A DNA stretch of 35,181 nucleotides from assembly GCA_002747435.1 (NCBI GenBank), contig PDPH01000025.1, positions 1 through 35,181 on the forward strand, read 5' to 3'. Shown piece after piece: positions 25,221-33,352 of the stretch. The position numbers and the translations under genes were made by a program. Origin of the DNA: Pseudomonadota bacterium (lineage in GTDB: Bacteria > Pseudomonadota > Gammaproteobacteria > Thiotrichales > Thiotrichaceae). The first letter of the stretch is position 1. Each line of letters begins with the position of its first letter. Below the pieces are notes generated by a model. That model saw only the letters and a program-made list of their open reading frames with translations, was not told where the DNA came from and did no database searches.

Positions 25221-25316
25221 TCAAGAATCGACAGATAGGGAGCCTTCCTCGCCGTTTTGCACCGACAGGATTTCGACATCAGGAATGTCTAGGGGGATTT
25301 GAAAAATGGCGGGCAT
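25221..25316 (-). pseudogene. N-terminal remnant of an ISL3-like transposase
   Basis: A minus-strand ATG at 25316 with AAGGAAAG just upstream opens a 31-codon frame that reads IPLDIPDVEILSVQ and ends at a TGA (25223-25221). The opening resembles the N terminus of ISL3-family transposases, which have a similar PDVEVLSVE-type strand before a zinc finger. The CxxC finger and DDE domain that should follow are absent in all frames, so only the 5' end of the gene persists. The match is by eye over a short stretch. Confidence 0.45.
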
Positions 25317-25418
25317 GGGCTTTCCTTACTAATAGGCTGAATGCTTTGGGATACTACATCTTGTGCCTGACCACGGAAAATCCCAAAGAGCCTTTTTTGT
25401 TGGTAAATAAGTTTTTTT

Positions 25419-26483
25419 CTATTCAAACCTGTAAGCTAGATAGGCTATACTGAGTATAGTGAGTATTCCTCCAACAGCCTGTAGTAAGTGAATTATTTCT
25501 GATAAAAAACAGAAAGACATTATCATTACGGCAACAGGAATAAAATATAGCATCATTCCAGCCAAGTTTGCAGAGATATATTTTAGAGCATGTAGATAAA
25601 AAACAAATGCTAAAAAGTATTGCAACACGCCAGAAATAATAGCTACTATACTTTCGTTAAATGGCTGTCTTTCCCAAGTAATGAATGGAAGAAAAATGGA
25701 CAAACTTAATATACTACAAAAACTAAGTTGTCCTGTTAACAACGCGACAGGCTGTTGATTAGCAACTATTTGTGAGGAGAAAAACACATAAAGGGCAGCA
25801 CAAAAAACGCCTAATAATACCCAAAAATATCCCCATAAGTTATCTTTTTCTGAAGCTGTGATATCTGGCAATGCAACCAGCACTACCCCTGCAAACGAAA
25901 TAATTAATAGTGCAAAAAAAAGTTTTTTATCGTCAATATGATGCTTAAGTAATGAGAGTGACAAAAGTACAATCATCAGTGATTCTGTTGAAAACAAAAT
26001 AGAAGTAGTGCTCGCAGAGATTAATGTCATTCCATACAAGCTAAATGTGTAAGCTAAAAATGGCTCTAAAAATCCTAATAGATAATTTTTCAGCATTTCT
26101 GGTTGCAGTGAAATTTTTTGTTTTTTTAATATCAGAAATAGCCATGAAAAAACCGTGGCAGAAAGTAATTGGGTTATAAATAACTGATTTGAATCAAACT
26201 GCTCAAGACTTTGTTTACTTAAAATAATTGCCGTTGACCAACAAAGAACGGCTAACAAAGCAAAAGCTACACCTATGGAACCATTAGTTGTTAATCGGAG
26301 CATTTTCATAGATTCGCGTGGGAAAGGGTTGAAAAAGATACTCTCTTCCGTAATCTCAACACCTAAAAACTCCCCATAGTAGGGGTGATTATGAGTAAAT
26401 TCCTCTATTGTTACGTAAAAAAGCACATTCCAACCGAATATCAAAGAATCCCAGTGTTTGTCAAGGTAGTTGCTCGTTTTCAC
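25419..26483 (-). CDS. EamA/DMT-family permease, AT-rich, with unusual N-terminal extension
   Basis: The core (about residues 59-354) is a ten-helix DMT permease with two EamA repeats: IGVAFALLAVLCWSTAIILSK opens the first, and a second follows NLWGYFWVLLGVFCAALY. It ends AVGGILTILSIAYLAYRFE. The first 58 residues are soluble and unlike the family (ending NPFPRESM). Candidate starts are GTG at 26483, giving 354 residues, or ATG at 26309, giving 296 residues, the usual family length; neither has a good Shine-Dalgarno. The gene is markedly AT-richer than its neighbours and adjoins an insertion-sequence remnant, which suggests horizontal acquisition. The substrate is unknown. Confidence 0.75.
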   Translation of the reverse strand: MKTSNYLDKHWDSLIFGWNVLFYVTIEEFTHNHPYYGEFLGVEITEESIFFNPFPRESMKMLRLTTNGSIGVAFALLAVLCWSTAIILSKQSLEQFDSNQLFITQLLSATVFSWLFLILKKQKISLQPEMLKNYLLGFLEPFLAYTFSLYGMTLISASTTSILFSTESLMIVLLSLSLLKHHIDDKKLFFALLIISFAGVVLVALPDITASEKDNLWGYFWVLLGVFCAALYVFFSSQIVANQQPVALLTGQLSFCSILSLSIFLPFITWERQPFNESIVAIISGVLQYFLAFVFYLHALKYISANLAGMMLYFIPVAVMIMSFCFLSEIIHLLQAVGGILTILSIAYLAYRFE

Positions 26484-26645
26484 TAAGCAGCGCTCTCTAA
26501 TTTTCTTTGCTCCAGATGCTTCTGCCTTGTCTGCATGGTTTTCGATTCTGGGTATGGTGGATTTTTGTGTTTGCAGGCGTTCATGTAGAATAGTTCAGAA
26601 TTTCTAGTGCAAATTACTGTACATATTTTTTGAGAACTATTTTAA

Positions 26646-28505
26646 ATGCAAGCTAACCAACTGAAAATAAACAATCTTCGTAATATTGCCATCATTGCCC
26701 ACGTTGATCACGGTAAAACCACTTTGGTGGACAAGCTTTTGCAACAATCCGGTACGCTGGATGCACGTGCGGAAATTTCCGAGCGTATGATGGATTCCAA
26801 TGCGCTAGAAAAGGAGCGTGGAATCACGATTCTCGCCAAAAATACTGCGCTGTGCTGGACGCATCCCGAAAAGGGTACGCAATACCGTATTAATATTGTG
26901 GATACCCCCGGGCATGCTGATTTCGGCGGTGAGGTAGAGCGAGTCTTGTCGATGGTGGATTCTGTGCTGTTATTGGTTGATGCTGTCGATGGGCCTATGC
27001 CGCAAACACGCTTTGTCACCCAAAAAGCCTTTGCACACGGTTTGCGCCCGATTGTGGTGATTAACAAGATTGATCGCCCGGGTGCACGCCCCCATTGGGT
27101 CATGGATCAGGTATTTGAGTTGTTTGATAACTTGGGCGCGAGCGATGAGCAATTGGACTTTCCGGTTGTTTATGCTTCGGCTTTAAATGGTTTTGCCGGT
27201 TTGGATGAGTCTGTTTCTGAAGGGGATATGACACCCTTGTTTGAAACGATTCTCCAATATGTACCTGCGCCAGATGTTGATCCTGATGCGCCTTTTCGTT
27301 TGCAGGTCAGCCAACTGGACTATAACCCCTATTTGGGAGTCATCGGTATTGGTCGAATCAAGCAGGGTAAAATCAAGACAAATACGCAAATTAAAGCCGT
27401 TGATCGTGAGGGTAATGTTCGTAGTGGCCGTATTTTAAAGATTCTGGGCTTTAATGGCTTAGAGCGGATCGAAGTAGCTGAGTCTCAAGCAGGCGATATT
27501 ATTGCTTTCTCTGGCATGGATGAGCTGTATATCTCGGATACTTTGTGTGACCCAGATAATGTAGAAGCCCTACCTGCATTAATGGTGGACGAGCCTACTG
27601 TGACGATGACCTTTCAGGTGAATACTTCACCGTTTGCTGGGCGTGAAGTAAAAACTGGCACATCCTCCCGTCGTTTGCAGGAGCGTTTGCAACAAGAATT
27701 ACTACATAACGTCGCTTTGCGTGTAGAAGCTACGAATGATCCCGAGAAGTTTCGTGTTTCAGGGCGTGGTGAGTTGCATTTAGGGGTATTGATTGAAAAT
27801 ATGCGCCGTGAAGGTTATGAGCTGGCTGTCTCTCGTCCTGAGGTGATTATTCGTGAGGAAAATGGTGAAAAGCTAGAACCTTACGAAGTGGTTACACTGG
27901 ATATTGAAGAGCAAAACCAAGGCGCTATCATGGAAAAGCTGGGTGAGCGTCGGGGTGAGCTGAGGGATATGATGCCTGATGGCAAAGGTCGGGTACGTTT
28001 AGAGTATGTCATTCCTTCACGTGGCTTGATTGGTTTTCAGACTGAGTTTATGACCAGCACTTCCGGTACAGGTCTGCTTTATCACACCTTTGATCATTAT
28101 GGTGCTTATAAGTTAGGTAGCATTGGCCAGCGTATTAATGGCGTTATGATTTCTAATGCAACCGGTAAAGCACTGGCTTATGCCCTGTTTAATTTACAGG
28201 AGCGTGGGCGTTTGTTCATTGGACATGCCGAAGAAGTGTATGAAGGCATGGTGATTGGTATTCATAGCCGTGACAATGACTTGGTGGTAAATCCACTTAA
28301 AGCTAAGCAGTTGACCAATATTCGTGCTGCCGGTACGGATGAAAATTTGATTTTGACGCCACCGATTCGCTTTACGCTGGAGCAGGCTTTAGAGTTTATT
28401 GATGATGATGAATTGGTGGAAGTAACACCGCAAAGTATTCGTATTCGCAAGCGTCATTTATTGGAGCATGAGCGCAAGCGCGCTGCTAAAGCGGATGCTG
28501 CATAA
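26646..28505 (+). CDS. typA: Ribosome-associated GTPase TypA/BipA
   Basis: This 619-residue translational GTPase has the TypA length (about 605-620). The P-loop is [14 protein letters not shown] (about residues 18-31), with [10 protein letters not shown] as switch [17 protein letters not shown] as switch II and [10 protein letters not shown] as the guanine motif. The middle and C-terminal blocks include [21 protein letters not shown] and [16 protein letters not shown], and the closing [14 protein letters not shown] is diagnostic for TypA rather than LepA or EF-G. It binds the ribosome and aids large-subunit assembly, especially under stress or cold. The ATG at 26646 has no strong Shine-Dalgarno. 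The I9-like lipoprotein gene starts 33 bases downstream. Confidence 0.97.
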   Translation: MQANQLKINNLRNIAIIAHVDHGKTTLVDKLLQQSGTLDARAEISERMMDSNALEKERGITILAKNTALCWTHPEKGTQYRINIVDTPGHADFGGEVERVLSMVDSVLLLVDAVDGPMPQTRFVTQKAFAHGLRPIVVINKIDRPGARPHWVMDQVFELFDNLGASDEQLDFPVVYASALNGFAGLDESVSEGDMTPLFETILQYVPAPDVDPDAPFRLQVSQLDYNPYLGVIGIGRIKQGKIKTNTQIKAVDREGNVRSGRILKILGFNGLERIEVAESQAGDIIAFSGMDELYISDTLCDPDNVEALPALMVDEPTVTMTFQVNTSPFAGREVKTGTSSRRLQERLQQELLHNVALRVEATNDPEKFRVSGRGELHLGVLIENMRREGYELAVSRPEVIIREENGEKLEPYEVVTLDIEEQNQGAIMEKLGERRGELRDMMPDGKGRVRLEYVIPSRGLIGFQTEFMTSTSGTGLLYHTFDHYGAYKLGSIGQRINGVMISNATGKALAYALFNLQERGRLFIGHAEEVYEGMVIGIHSRDNDLVVNPLKAKQLTNIRAAGTDENLILTPPIRFTLEQALEFIDDDELVEVTPQSIRIRKRHLLEHERKRAAKADAA

Positions 28506-28538
28506 TCATTTACCCATTCTCTTTGGAGACTTATTGTT

Positions 28539-28877
28539 ATGAAAGTGTTTTTTTGGGCGCTTTTATTGGGGTTTACGCCGATTATTCAAGGATGTGAAAT
28601 GACTAATACGATGTTAATCCAGCAAATAATTCTCAAGCCTGCGCCGCAACTGGGCTTTGAAGCGGGTCGGACTTTACCCGAGGTTTATGTGGCACAGTTG
28701 CAATCTGAAACAGAGGATACCCAATTGAGCTACAAGCAAGCGATGTCAATGGGCTTACATTTATTGATGCTATCGCCTGCATTGGAGCGTGAATCTGCTG
28801 AGGCTTTGACGAAGCGACTGACTGAACGGGATGATGTTGAATACGCCGAGCCGGATTTACCACGGTGTCTACGTTAA
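28539..28877 (+). CDS. Small putative lipoprotein resembling a subtilase propeptide (inhibitor I9-like)
   Basis: This 112-residue protein has a short signal peptide ending in IIQGC, a possible lipobox with C19 as the lipidated cysteine (glutamine at -2 is unusual). The rest looks like a stand-alone subtilase prodomain: QLSYKQAMSMGLHLLML, then EALTKRLTERDDVEYAEPD, the typical end of peptidase S8 propeptides. Parts align by eye with the propeptide of the S8 protease encoded next (LQVSYKRPMSEVIGAHVLKL and QHPEMLYVEPD). GGAGA lies nine bases before the ATG. The gene ends 32 bases before the protease start, so the two are probably co-transcribed. A role as inhibitor or folding helper of that protease in the envelope is inference. 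Confidence 0.75.
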   Translation: MKVFFWALLLGFTPIIQGCEMTNTMLIQQIILKPAPQLGFEAGRTLPEVYVAQLQSETEDTQLSYKQAMSMGLHLLMLSPALERESAEALTKRLTERDDVEYAEPDLPRCLR

Positions 28878-28909
28878 AAATTTGGCAGTCTCATCAGGAG
28901 GAAGGGCTA

Positions 28910-30757
28910 ATGATGCTTAGGACATGTTGGTATTTAGGTATGCTGCTAATGCTTTGGGGTAGCACTGGTTTTGCGCAAAACCATGTAGAGCAATTAATTG
29001 TCAAATACCGACCTGAATTACAGGCAAAAATGACAGGCAGCGCTTTGCAAGCGCGCCTAGTCAATAATGTTGCAAATAGTACGGGTTTACAGGTTAGTTA
29101 CAAGCGACCCATGTCAGAAGTGATAGGTGCTCATGTATTAAAGTTACCTTATGTTATGTCTTTTACAGACGCTCAGCTTTATGCCAAAGCAGTGATGGAT
29201 CAGCACCCTGAAATGCTTTATGTAGAGCCTGACAGTAAGCGTTATCCACGCGCTAAGACACCTGATGATCCTGAGTTTGCTAAGCAATGGTATTTGCAAG
29301 CACCCGAACACTATGCAGGTGCTGCCAATTTGGTGAATGCTTGGTCTCTTACACAGGGTAGTTCTGATATTGTTGTGGGGATATTGGATTCTGGCATTTT
29401 AGAGCATGCCGATTTAGTACCAAATTTAGTAAGTGGCAAGGCCAGTCGTGCTGGCTTTGACATGATTTCTGATGCTGAAACTGCCAATGATAACGATGGT
29501 CGTGACGCTAATCCCGTAGATACAGGAGCTGCGGTCGGTAGTAGTACGACAAGTGCATGGCATGGTACACATATAGCCGGTATTGTGGCGGCTAAAGGTG
29601 ACAATAATTTGGCGGTGGCTGGAACAGCTTGGGCAACACGCTTATTAAGTGTGCGCATTTTGTCTGATCAAGGTGGTTCAATGTCAGATGAAGTCGATGG
29701 CATGCTCTGGGCTGCGGGGGAACCGGTACCTGGATTGCCGGTGAATCCTAATCCCGCCCATATTGTCAACCTCAGTATTGGGACGGATTCTTTTGAAGAG
29801 TGTTCGCGTACTGAGCAGGCGGCGGTAGATACTTTGAAAAAGCTGGGTCTCGCGGTTGTGGTTGCTGCTGGCAATGAAAATCGTAATGTAGAAGGCTCTT
29901 CCCCCGCCAATTGCAAGGGTGTTATCGCTGTGACTGGACTCACTAAGGATGGTGCGCGTGCGCCATTTGCCAATTATGGAACAGCGAATACGATTGCTGC
30001 ACCGGCTGTAGATATTGTTTCAACTTATAATACAGGAGCTTATGCGCCTGAGCAGGATAGTGTGCATGCTGAAAGTGGTACTAGCCAAGCAGCGCCTCAG
30101 GTAGCGGGTATTTTGGCACTGATGCTGGCTTCCAATGATAAGTTACGTGATGGTTCGGTGGTGGCTAAGGACAAGCTTGTGGATTTCTTAAAAGAGCGCC
30201 TGCAAAAAACAGCTCGGCCATTTCCCAGTAGTATCAGCGGCTCTAGTGATGCCAAAGGTTGTAATCCTAATCAGGAAACGGCCTGTATTTGTACGACCGA
30301 AACGTGCGGAGCGGGTATAGTCGATGCTTATCGGGCAGTCAAGTCGGTAGGAGCAGCACCTAAAGCCGTAGCGGGTAAAGACCAAAGTGTAGCATTGGGT
30401 GCTAGTGTTAGTTTAGATGCAGGTGGCAGTAGTGATGACACTGAATTAGGTAGTCAAATTGTTCAATATGCTTGGACGCAATTAGCAGGCGACTCTGTCG
30501 CACTCAGCAGTCCGAACCAAGCTAAAGTAAGTTTTACAGCCCCCGCAAAAGCGCAGGATTTACGTTTTAAGTTAATTGTAACAGATGATACTGGCTTGAG
30601 TGCTGAGGACGAAATCCTTATTAAGGTTCAGAGTATTGATGATGAAAGCAGTAATAGCAAAGTCGGTGGTAGTACGGATGTTTGCTTATTATGCTTATTG
30701 GTGATGGGCTTAGTGGCTAGGTACTTCTTCTTTTGGCTATACCCTCCCCTTCCCTAA
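28910..30757 (+). CDS. Secreted S8 subtilisin-family serine protease with PKD-like domain and C-terminal anchor
   Basis: This 615-residue protein has a signal peptide (to about residue 23), an I9-like propeptide (about 26-110, ending LYVEPD) and a subtilase domain (about 120-475). The triad is complete: D160 in VGILDSG, H218 in WHGTHIAG and S392 in ESGTSQAAP, with oxyanion N322 in AAGNEN. A PKD/REJ-like beta domain follows (about 488-580; AVAGKDQSVALG to LIVTDDTGLSAED). The end, GGSTDVCLLCLLVMGLVAR plus further aromatic residues, is a hydrophobic helix with a basic flank like a GlyGly-CTERM-type sorting signal. AGGAGG sits eight bases before the ATG at 28910; a longer frame from GTG 28865 was rejected. 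It is probably exported by Sec and surface-held or released. The substrate is unknown. Confidence 0.92.
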   Translation: MMLRTCWYLGMLLMLWGSTGFAQNHVEQLIVKYRPELQAKMTGSALQARLVNNVANSTGLQVSYKRPMSEVIGAHVLKLPYVMSFTDAQLYAKAVMDQHPEMLYVEPDSKRYPRAKTPDDPEFAKQWYLQAPEHYAGAANLVNAWSLTQGSSDIVVGILDSGILEHADLVPNLVSGKASRAGFDMISDAETANDNDGRDANPVDTGAAVGSSTTSAWHGTHIAGIVAAKGDNNLAVAGTAWATRLLSVRILSDQGGSMSDEVDGMLWAAGEPVPGLPVNPNPAHIVNLSIGTDSFEECSRTEQAAVDTLKKLGLAVVVAAGNENRNVEGSSPANCKGVIAVTGLTKDGARAPFANYGTANTIAAPAVDIVSTYNTGAYAPEQDSVHAESGTSQAAPQVAGILALMLASNDKLRDGSVVAKDKLVDFLKERLQKTARPFPSSISGSSDAKGCNPNQETACICTTETCGAGIVDAYRAVKSVGAAPKAVAGKDQSVALGASVSLDAGGSSDDTELGSQIVQYAWTQLAGDSVALSSPNQAKVSFTAPAKAQDLRFKLIVTDDTGLSAEDEILIKVQSIDDESSNSKVGGSTDVCLLCLLVMGLVARYFFFWLYPPLP

Positions 30758-30788
30758 CTTTGTACAGCTTAGGGAGGGGAGTGTTTTT
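30744..30788 (+). terminator. Rho-independent terminator overlapping the protease stop codon
   Basis: CTCCCCTTCCCTAA (30744-30757, including the stop codon) pairs with TTAGGGAGGGGAG (30769-30781) with one bulged T, followed by GTGTTTTT. The T-rich tail and stem style echo the terminator at 3362-3403. Confidence 0.8.
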
Positions 30789-30798
30789 AAGCAAACGC

Positions 30799-32124
30799 TT
30801 ATTTGTAAGTCTTGGTGAGGGTGGTGGTCAGCGTTTGCAAGTCTTCTTCGGAGAGTGTTCCCGCAGCTTGTCTTAATTGCAGTGTGCTCAGCAAGTAGTT
30901 ATAGCGCGCGCGGGCGCAGTCTCTTTGTGCTGCAAAGACATCGCGTAGCGAAGTCAAAACATCGACTGCTGTGCGTGTACCTACTTCAAAGCCAACTTTG
31001 GTTGCTTTCGCTGCTGTTTGAGCTGACAGCAGTGCTTGGCGTTGCGCTTGAACCTGACTAATAGCGGATTCGATGCTTTGATAAGCATTGCGTACTTGTT
31101 GCTCGATTTGTCTTTCCTGATATTCGTACTCTTGCTGTGCTTGGCGGAAATGGTGTTGCGCCTGACGAATTTTGGAATGTACTACACCCCCTTGATACAG
31201 AGGAATTTTTAGTTCTATACCAAGTGTGCCACCTGCATTAATAGGGTCAATTGGGGTATCTGTTTCTGTCCAACTACCATTGTGGCGCGCATAGACATTA
31301 ACGACCGGGTTGCGCTCTTTGGAACGTTGCACTTCGATTTCTTTTTGTGCTACCTCAATAGCTTGACGAGCAACTTGCAGGGGAAGACTGGCGCGTTTGG
31401 CTAAATCGACCCACGCTTCCATCGATTTAGGAGCAGGTATAACAAGTGGCATATTTTCCTGTGGTCCCATCAATACCTGATATTGACGTCCTGTCAATAC
31501 GCGCAAGTTTTCCTGTGCCGTAGTCACGCTTTGTTTAGCAGCAATTTCACGCGACAAGGAGAAATTGTAACGAGCTTCAGCTTCGCGCACATCGGTAATG
31601 GCTGAACGGCCTGCATCAAAATAAGCTCTGACCTGTTCTAATTGCCGTTTGATAGCATTTTTTTCGGTAATGGCGAATTGTAGATTTTCTTGTGCCAGTA
31701 AGTAGTCAAAGTATGGCGCAACGACTCGCATGATCAAAGCTTGACGTTGACTTTCCAAGCGTGTTTGTGCCTGTGAAATGGCAACATCGACCTTGTCGAT
31801 CTGAGCATCAAGATGGCGGTTATAAACAGATTTAGTAATGCCGATACTGTAATTAGTATTTAATGAAGTGGAGTCATTACTGTCTCGAATATCAAATTGC
31901 TGATTGAGAGCAGCACCTGCGCTGAAATTGACTTGTGGTTTTTTGGCTGCCAATGCCTGCGGCTTATTTTCCAGTGTAGCTAAGTAATTACTTTCATAGG
32001 CTTTTAGTTGTGCATCATAAGCCTTGGCCTGCGTATAAACTTGTAGAAGATTTTCCGCATAGGCAGGCAAGCTGGAGAAAGAGAGCGATGCTGTAATGGC
32101 AGTAGTTAATATAGCTTTTTTCAT
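30799..32124 (-). CDS. tolC: TolC-family outer-membrane efflux/secretion channel
   Basis: This 441-residue protein has a clear Sec signal peptide (MKKAILTTAITASLSFSSLPAYAE, cleavage near 23). The mature part shows the internal duplication of TolC: long heptad-rich helices, TKSVYNRHLDAQIDKVDVAIS in the first half and LKIPLYQGGVVHSKIRQAQ in the second, and the late GFEVGTRTAVDVLTSLRDVF, the conserved repeat end. TolC trimers form the outer-membrane conduit for type I secretion and RND or ABC efflux. No inner-membrane partner is encoded here. It lies downstream of the Pcm-like gene on the same strand (135-base gap), a linkage seen in other gammaproteobacteria, and could in principle export products of the region. 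Confidence 0.93.
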   Translation of the reverse strand: MKKAILTTAITASLSFSSLPAYAENLLQVYTQAKAYDAQLKAYESNYLATLENKPQALAAKKPQVNFSAGAALNQQFDIRDSNDSTSLNTNYSIGITKSVYNRHLDAQIDKVDVAISQAQTRLESQRQALIMRVVAPYFDYLLAQENLQFAITEKNAIKRQLEQVRAYFDAGRSAITDVREAEARYNFSLSREIAAKQSVTTAQENLRVLTGRQYQVLMGPQENMPLVIPAPKSMEAWVDLAKRASLPLQVARQAIEVAQKEIEVQRSKERNPVVNVYARHNGSWTETDTPIDPINAGGTLGIELKIPLYQGGVVHSKIRQAQHHFRQAQQEYEYQERQIEQQVRNAYQSIESAISQVQAQRQALLSAQTAAKATKVGFEVGTRTAVDVLTSLRDVFAAQRDCARARYNYLLSTLQLRQAAGTLSEEDLQTLTTTLTKTYK

Positions 32125-32259
32125 AAATCCTTTTTTAACCTGTGAAGGTCCCCTGTTCAGCTTTATTGTCGGGCATTATAGCCTTTTGCTATAAAATAGC
32201 TGGTTGATTTTTAGTAAAAATCACCTGAGCAGGTGGCGCAGCGCGCTGTTACAATAGCT

Positions 32260-32925
32260 TCAGAATTGAAAACTAGGCATTACTTCTGCACCGACTAGTG
32301 GTTTAAGCCATGTTTCGAATAAAGTTTTACGATGGAAAACATTCTCTTCTTCTTTATCCCGCTCAATAAGCATGGCATACATGACCGACCGTTGACCTAC
32401 TGTAATATAAAGCCGTCCCCCTGGTGCAAGGCGTTGCTCAAATGCTGTGATATATTCAGGCAGTGAGCCGGTGACTGCAATGGCATCATACAGTTTGGCT
32501 GGAATACCCTGCCATCCATGACTGGCATCATCGTTGTAAAGACTAAAATTAGTAATATTTATAGAGTTTAATATGCTTTCTGCTTGAAGTGAGAATTCGC
32601 TGTAAATATCAACACTATCAACATGCTGCCCCAAAGTAGCTATACAAGCGGTAACAAACCCGCTACCAGTGCCAATTTCTAGGCATTGATCGGTGGGGGT
32701 AATGGCAAGTTCTTGCAACATACGCGCCTCAACCCGTGGGAACATCATGTTTTCATTGTGATCTAGCGGAATTTCAATATCAGCAAAAGCAAGATTCTGC
32801 CAGGCAGTAGGTACAAATTTTTCGCGGGGAAGAAACCTAAAGGTATCCAGTACGGTCTGATCGAGTACATCCCAAGGACGAATTTGCTGTTCAACCATAT
32901 TGAAACGGGCCTGATCCAGATTCAT
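32260..32925 (-). CDS. Protein-L-isoaspartate O-methyltransferase-family protein (Pcm-like)
   Basis: This 221-residue class I SAM-dependent methyltransferase has the SAM-binding motif CLEIGTGSGFVTACIATLG (about residues 81-99), preceded by FVPTAWQNLAFADIEIPL and RVEARMLQELAI, as in Pcm proteins. Compared with E. coli Pcm, the N terminus (ARFNMVEQQIRPWDVLD) is of the shorter variant found beside tolC genes. Pcm enzymes repair isoaspartyl residues; whether this variant does so is uncertain. AAGGAG lies six bases before the ATG at 32925, ruling out an upstream start at 32946. It diverges from the Kazal-like lipoprotein gene. Confidence 0.87.
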   Translation of the reverse strand: MNLDQARFNMVEQQIRPWDVLDQTVLDTFRFLPREKFVPTAWQNLAFADIEIPLDHNENMMFPRVEARMLQELAITPTDQCLEIGTGSGFVTACIATLGQHVDSVDIYSEFSLQAESILNSINITNFSLYNDDASHGWQGIPAKLYDAIAVTGSLPEYITAFEQRLAPGGRLYITVGQRSVMYAMLIERDKEEENVFHRKTLFETWLKPLVGAEVMPSFQF

Positions 32926-33028
32926 AAAAAGGCTCCTTCTAAGCATTGATCAGCGTCCAAGATTACGTCTTCCTAGGAAGCGCTGCAAGAGTATTGAAGA
33001 AAAGACATGGGTGATAGCGAGGAAAATC

Positions 33029-33352
33029 ATGAAATTATCAATGTTATCGGTTTTAGCTGGTTTTGTATTATTTCTAGGAGCAAGCTTGGTTGCTTGCGCC
33101 GGTAATGCTAAGGACGCGGTGAGTGTAAGGACTGCTCCTGTAGCAGGCAATGTCGAGCTGGTCGAGTGTCAGAATCCCCGTCCTGAGATTTGCTATGAAC
33201 TATATGCGCCGGTTTGTGCCGTGCGAGATAAAGGCATACGTTGTATTACAACACCTTGTCCGTCCACGGAGCGAGTGACTTATCCTAATGACTGTAAAGC
33301 GTGTGCTGACCCTAGCGTTGTTTCTTATTTACCGGGTGGGGAGTGTCCTTGA
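33029..33352 (+). CDS. Kazal-like serine-protease-inhibitor lipoprotein
   Basis: This 107-residue protein has a lipoprotein signal peptide with lipobox LVAC, so C23 would be lipidated. The mature part has eight further cysteines (47, 55, 63, 72, 77, 89, 92, 106). C55-x7-C63 in CYELYAPVC, TYPNDCKAC (C89-x2-C92) and C92-x13-C106 follow Kazal-domain spacing. A 25-residue stretch between C63 and C89 is longer than usual and carries an extra cysteine pair (C72, C77). Kazal domains inhibit serine proteases by a substrate-like loop. GAGG lies six bases before the ATG. The gene's 3' end overlaps the convergent bepA-type gene by 24 bases. The target protease is unknown; the subtilase 2.3 kb away is only a candidate. 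Confidence 0.78.
   Translation: MKLSMLSVLAGFVLFLGASLVACAGNAKDAVSVRTAPVAGNVELVECQNPRPEICYELYAPVCAVRDKGIRCITTPCPSTERVTYPNDCKACADPSVVSYLPGGECP

Noticed and set aside
26708..27103. 131-codon minus-strand frame inside typA
   Set aside because: It lies wholly antisense to a highly conserved gene and is explained by typA codon usage.
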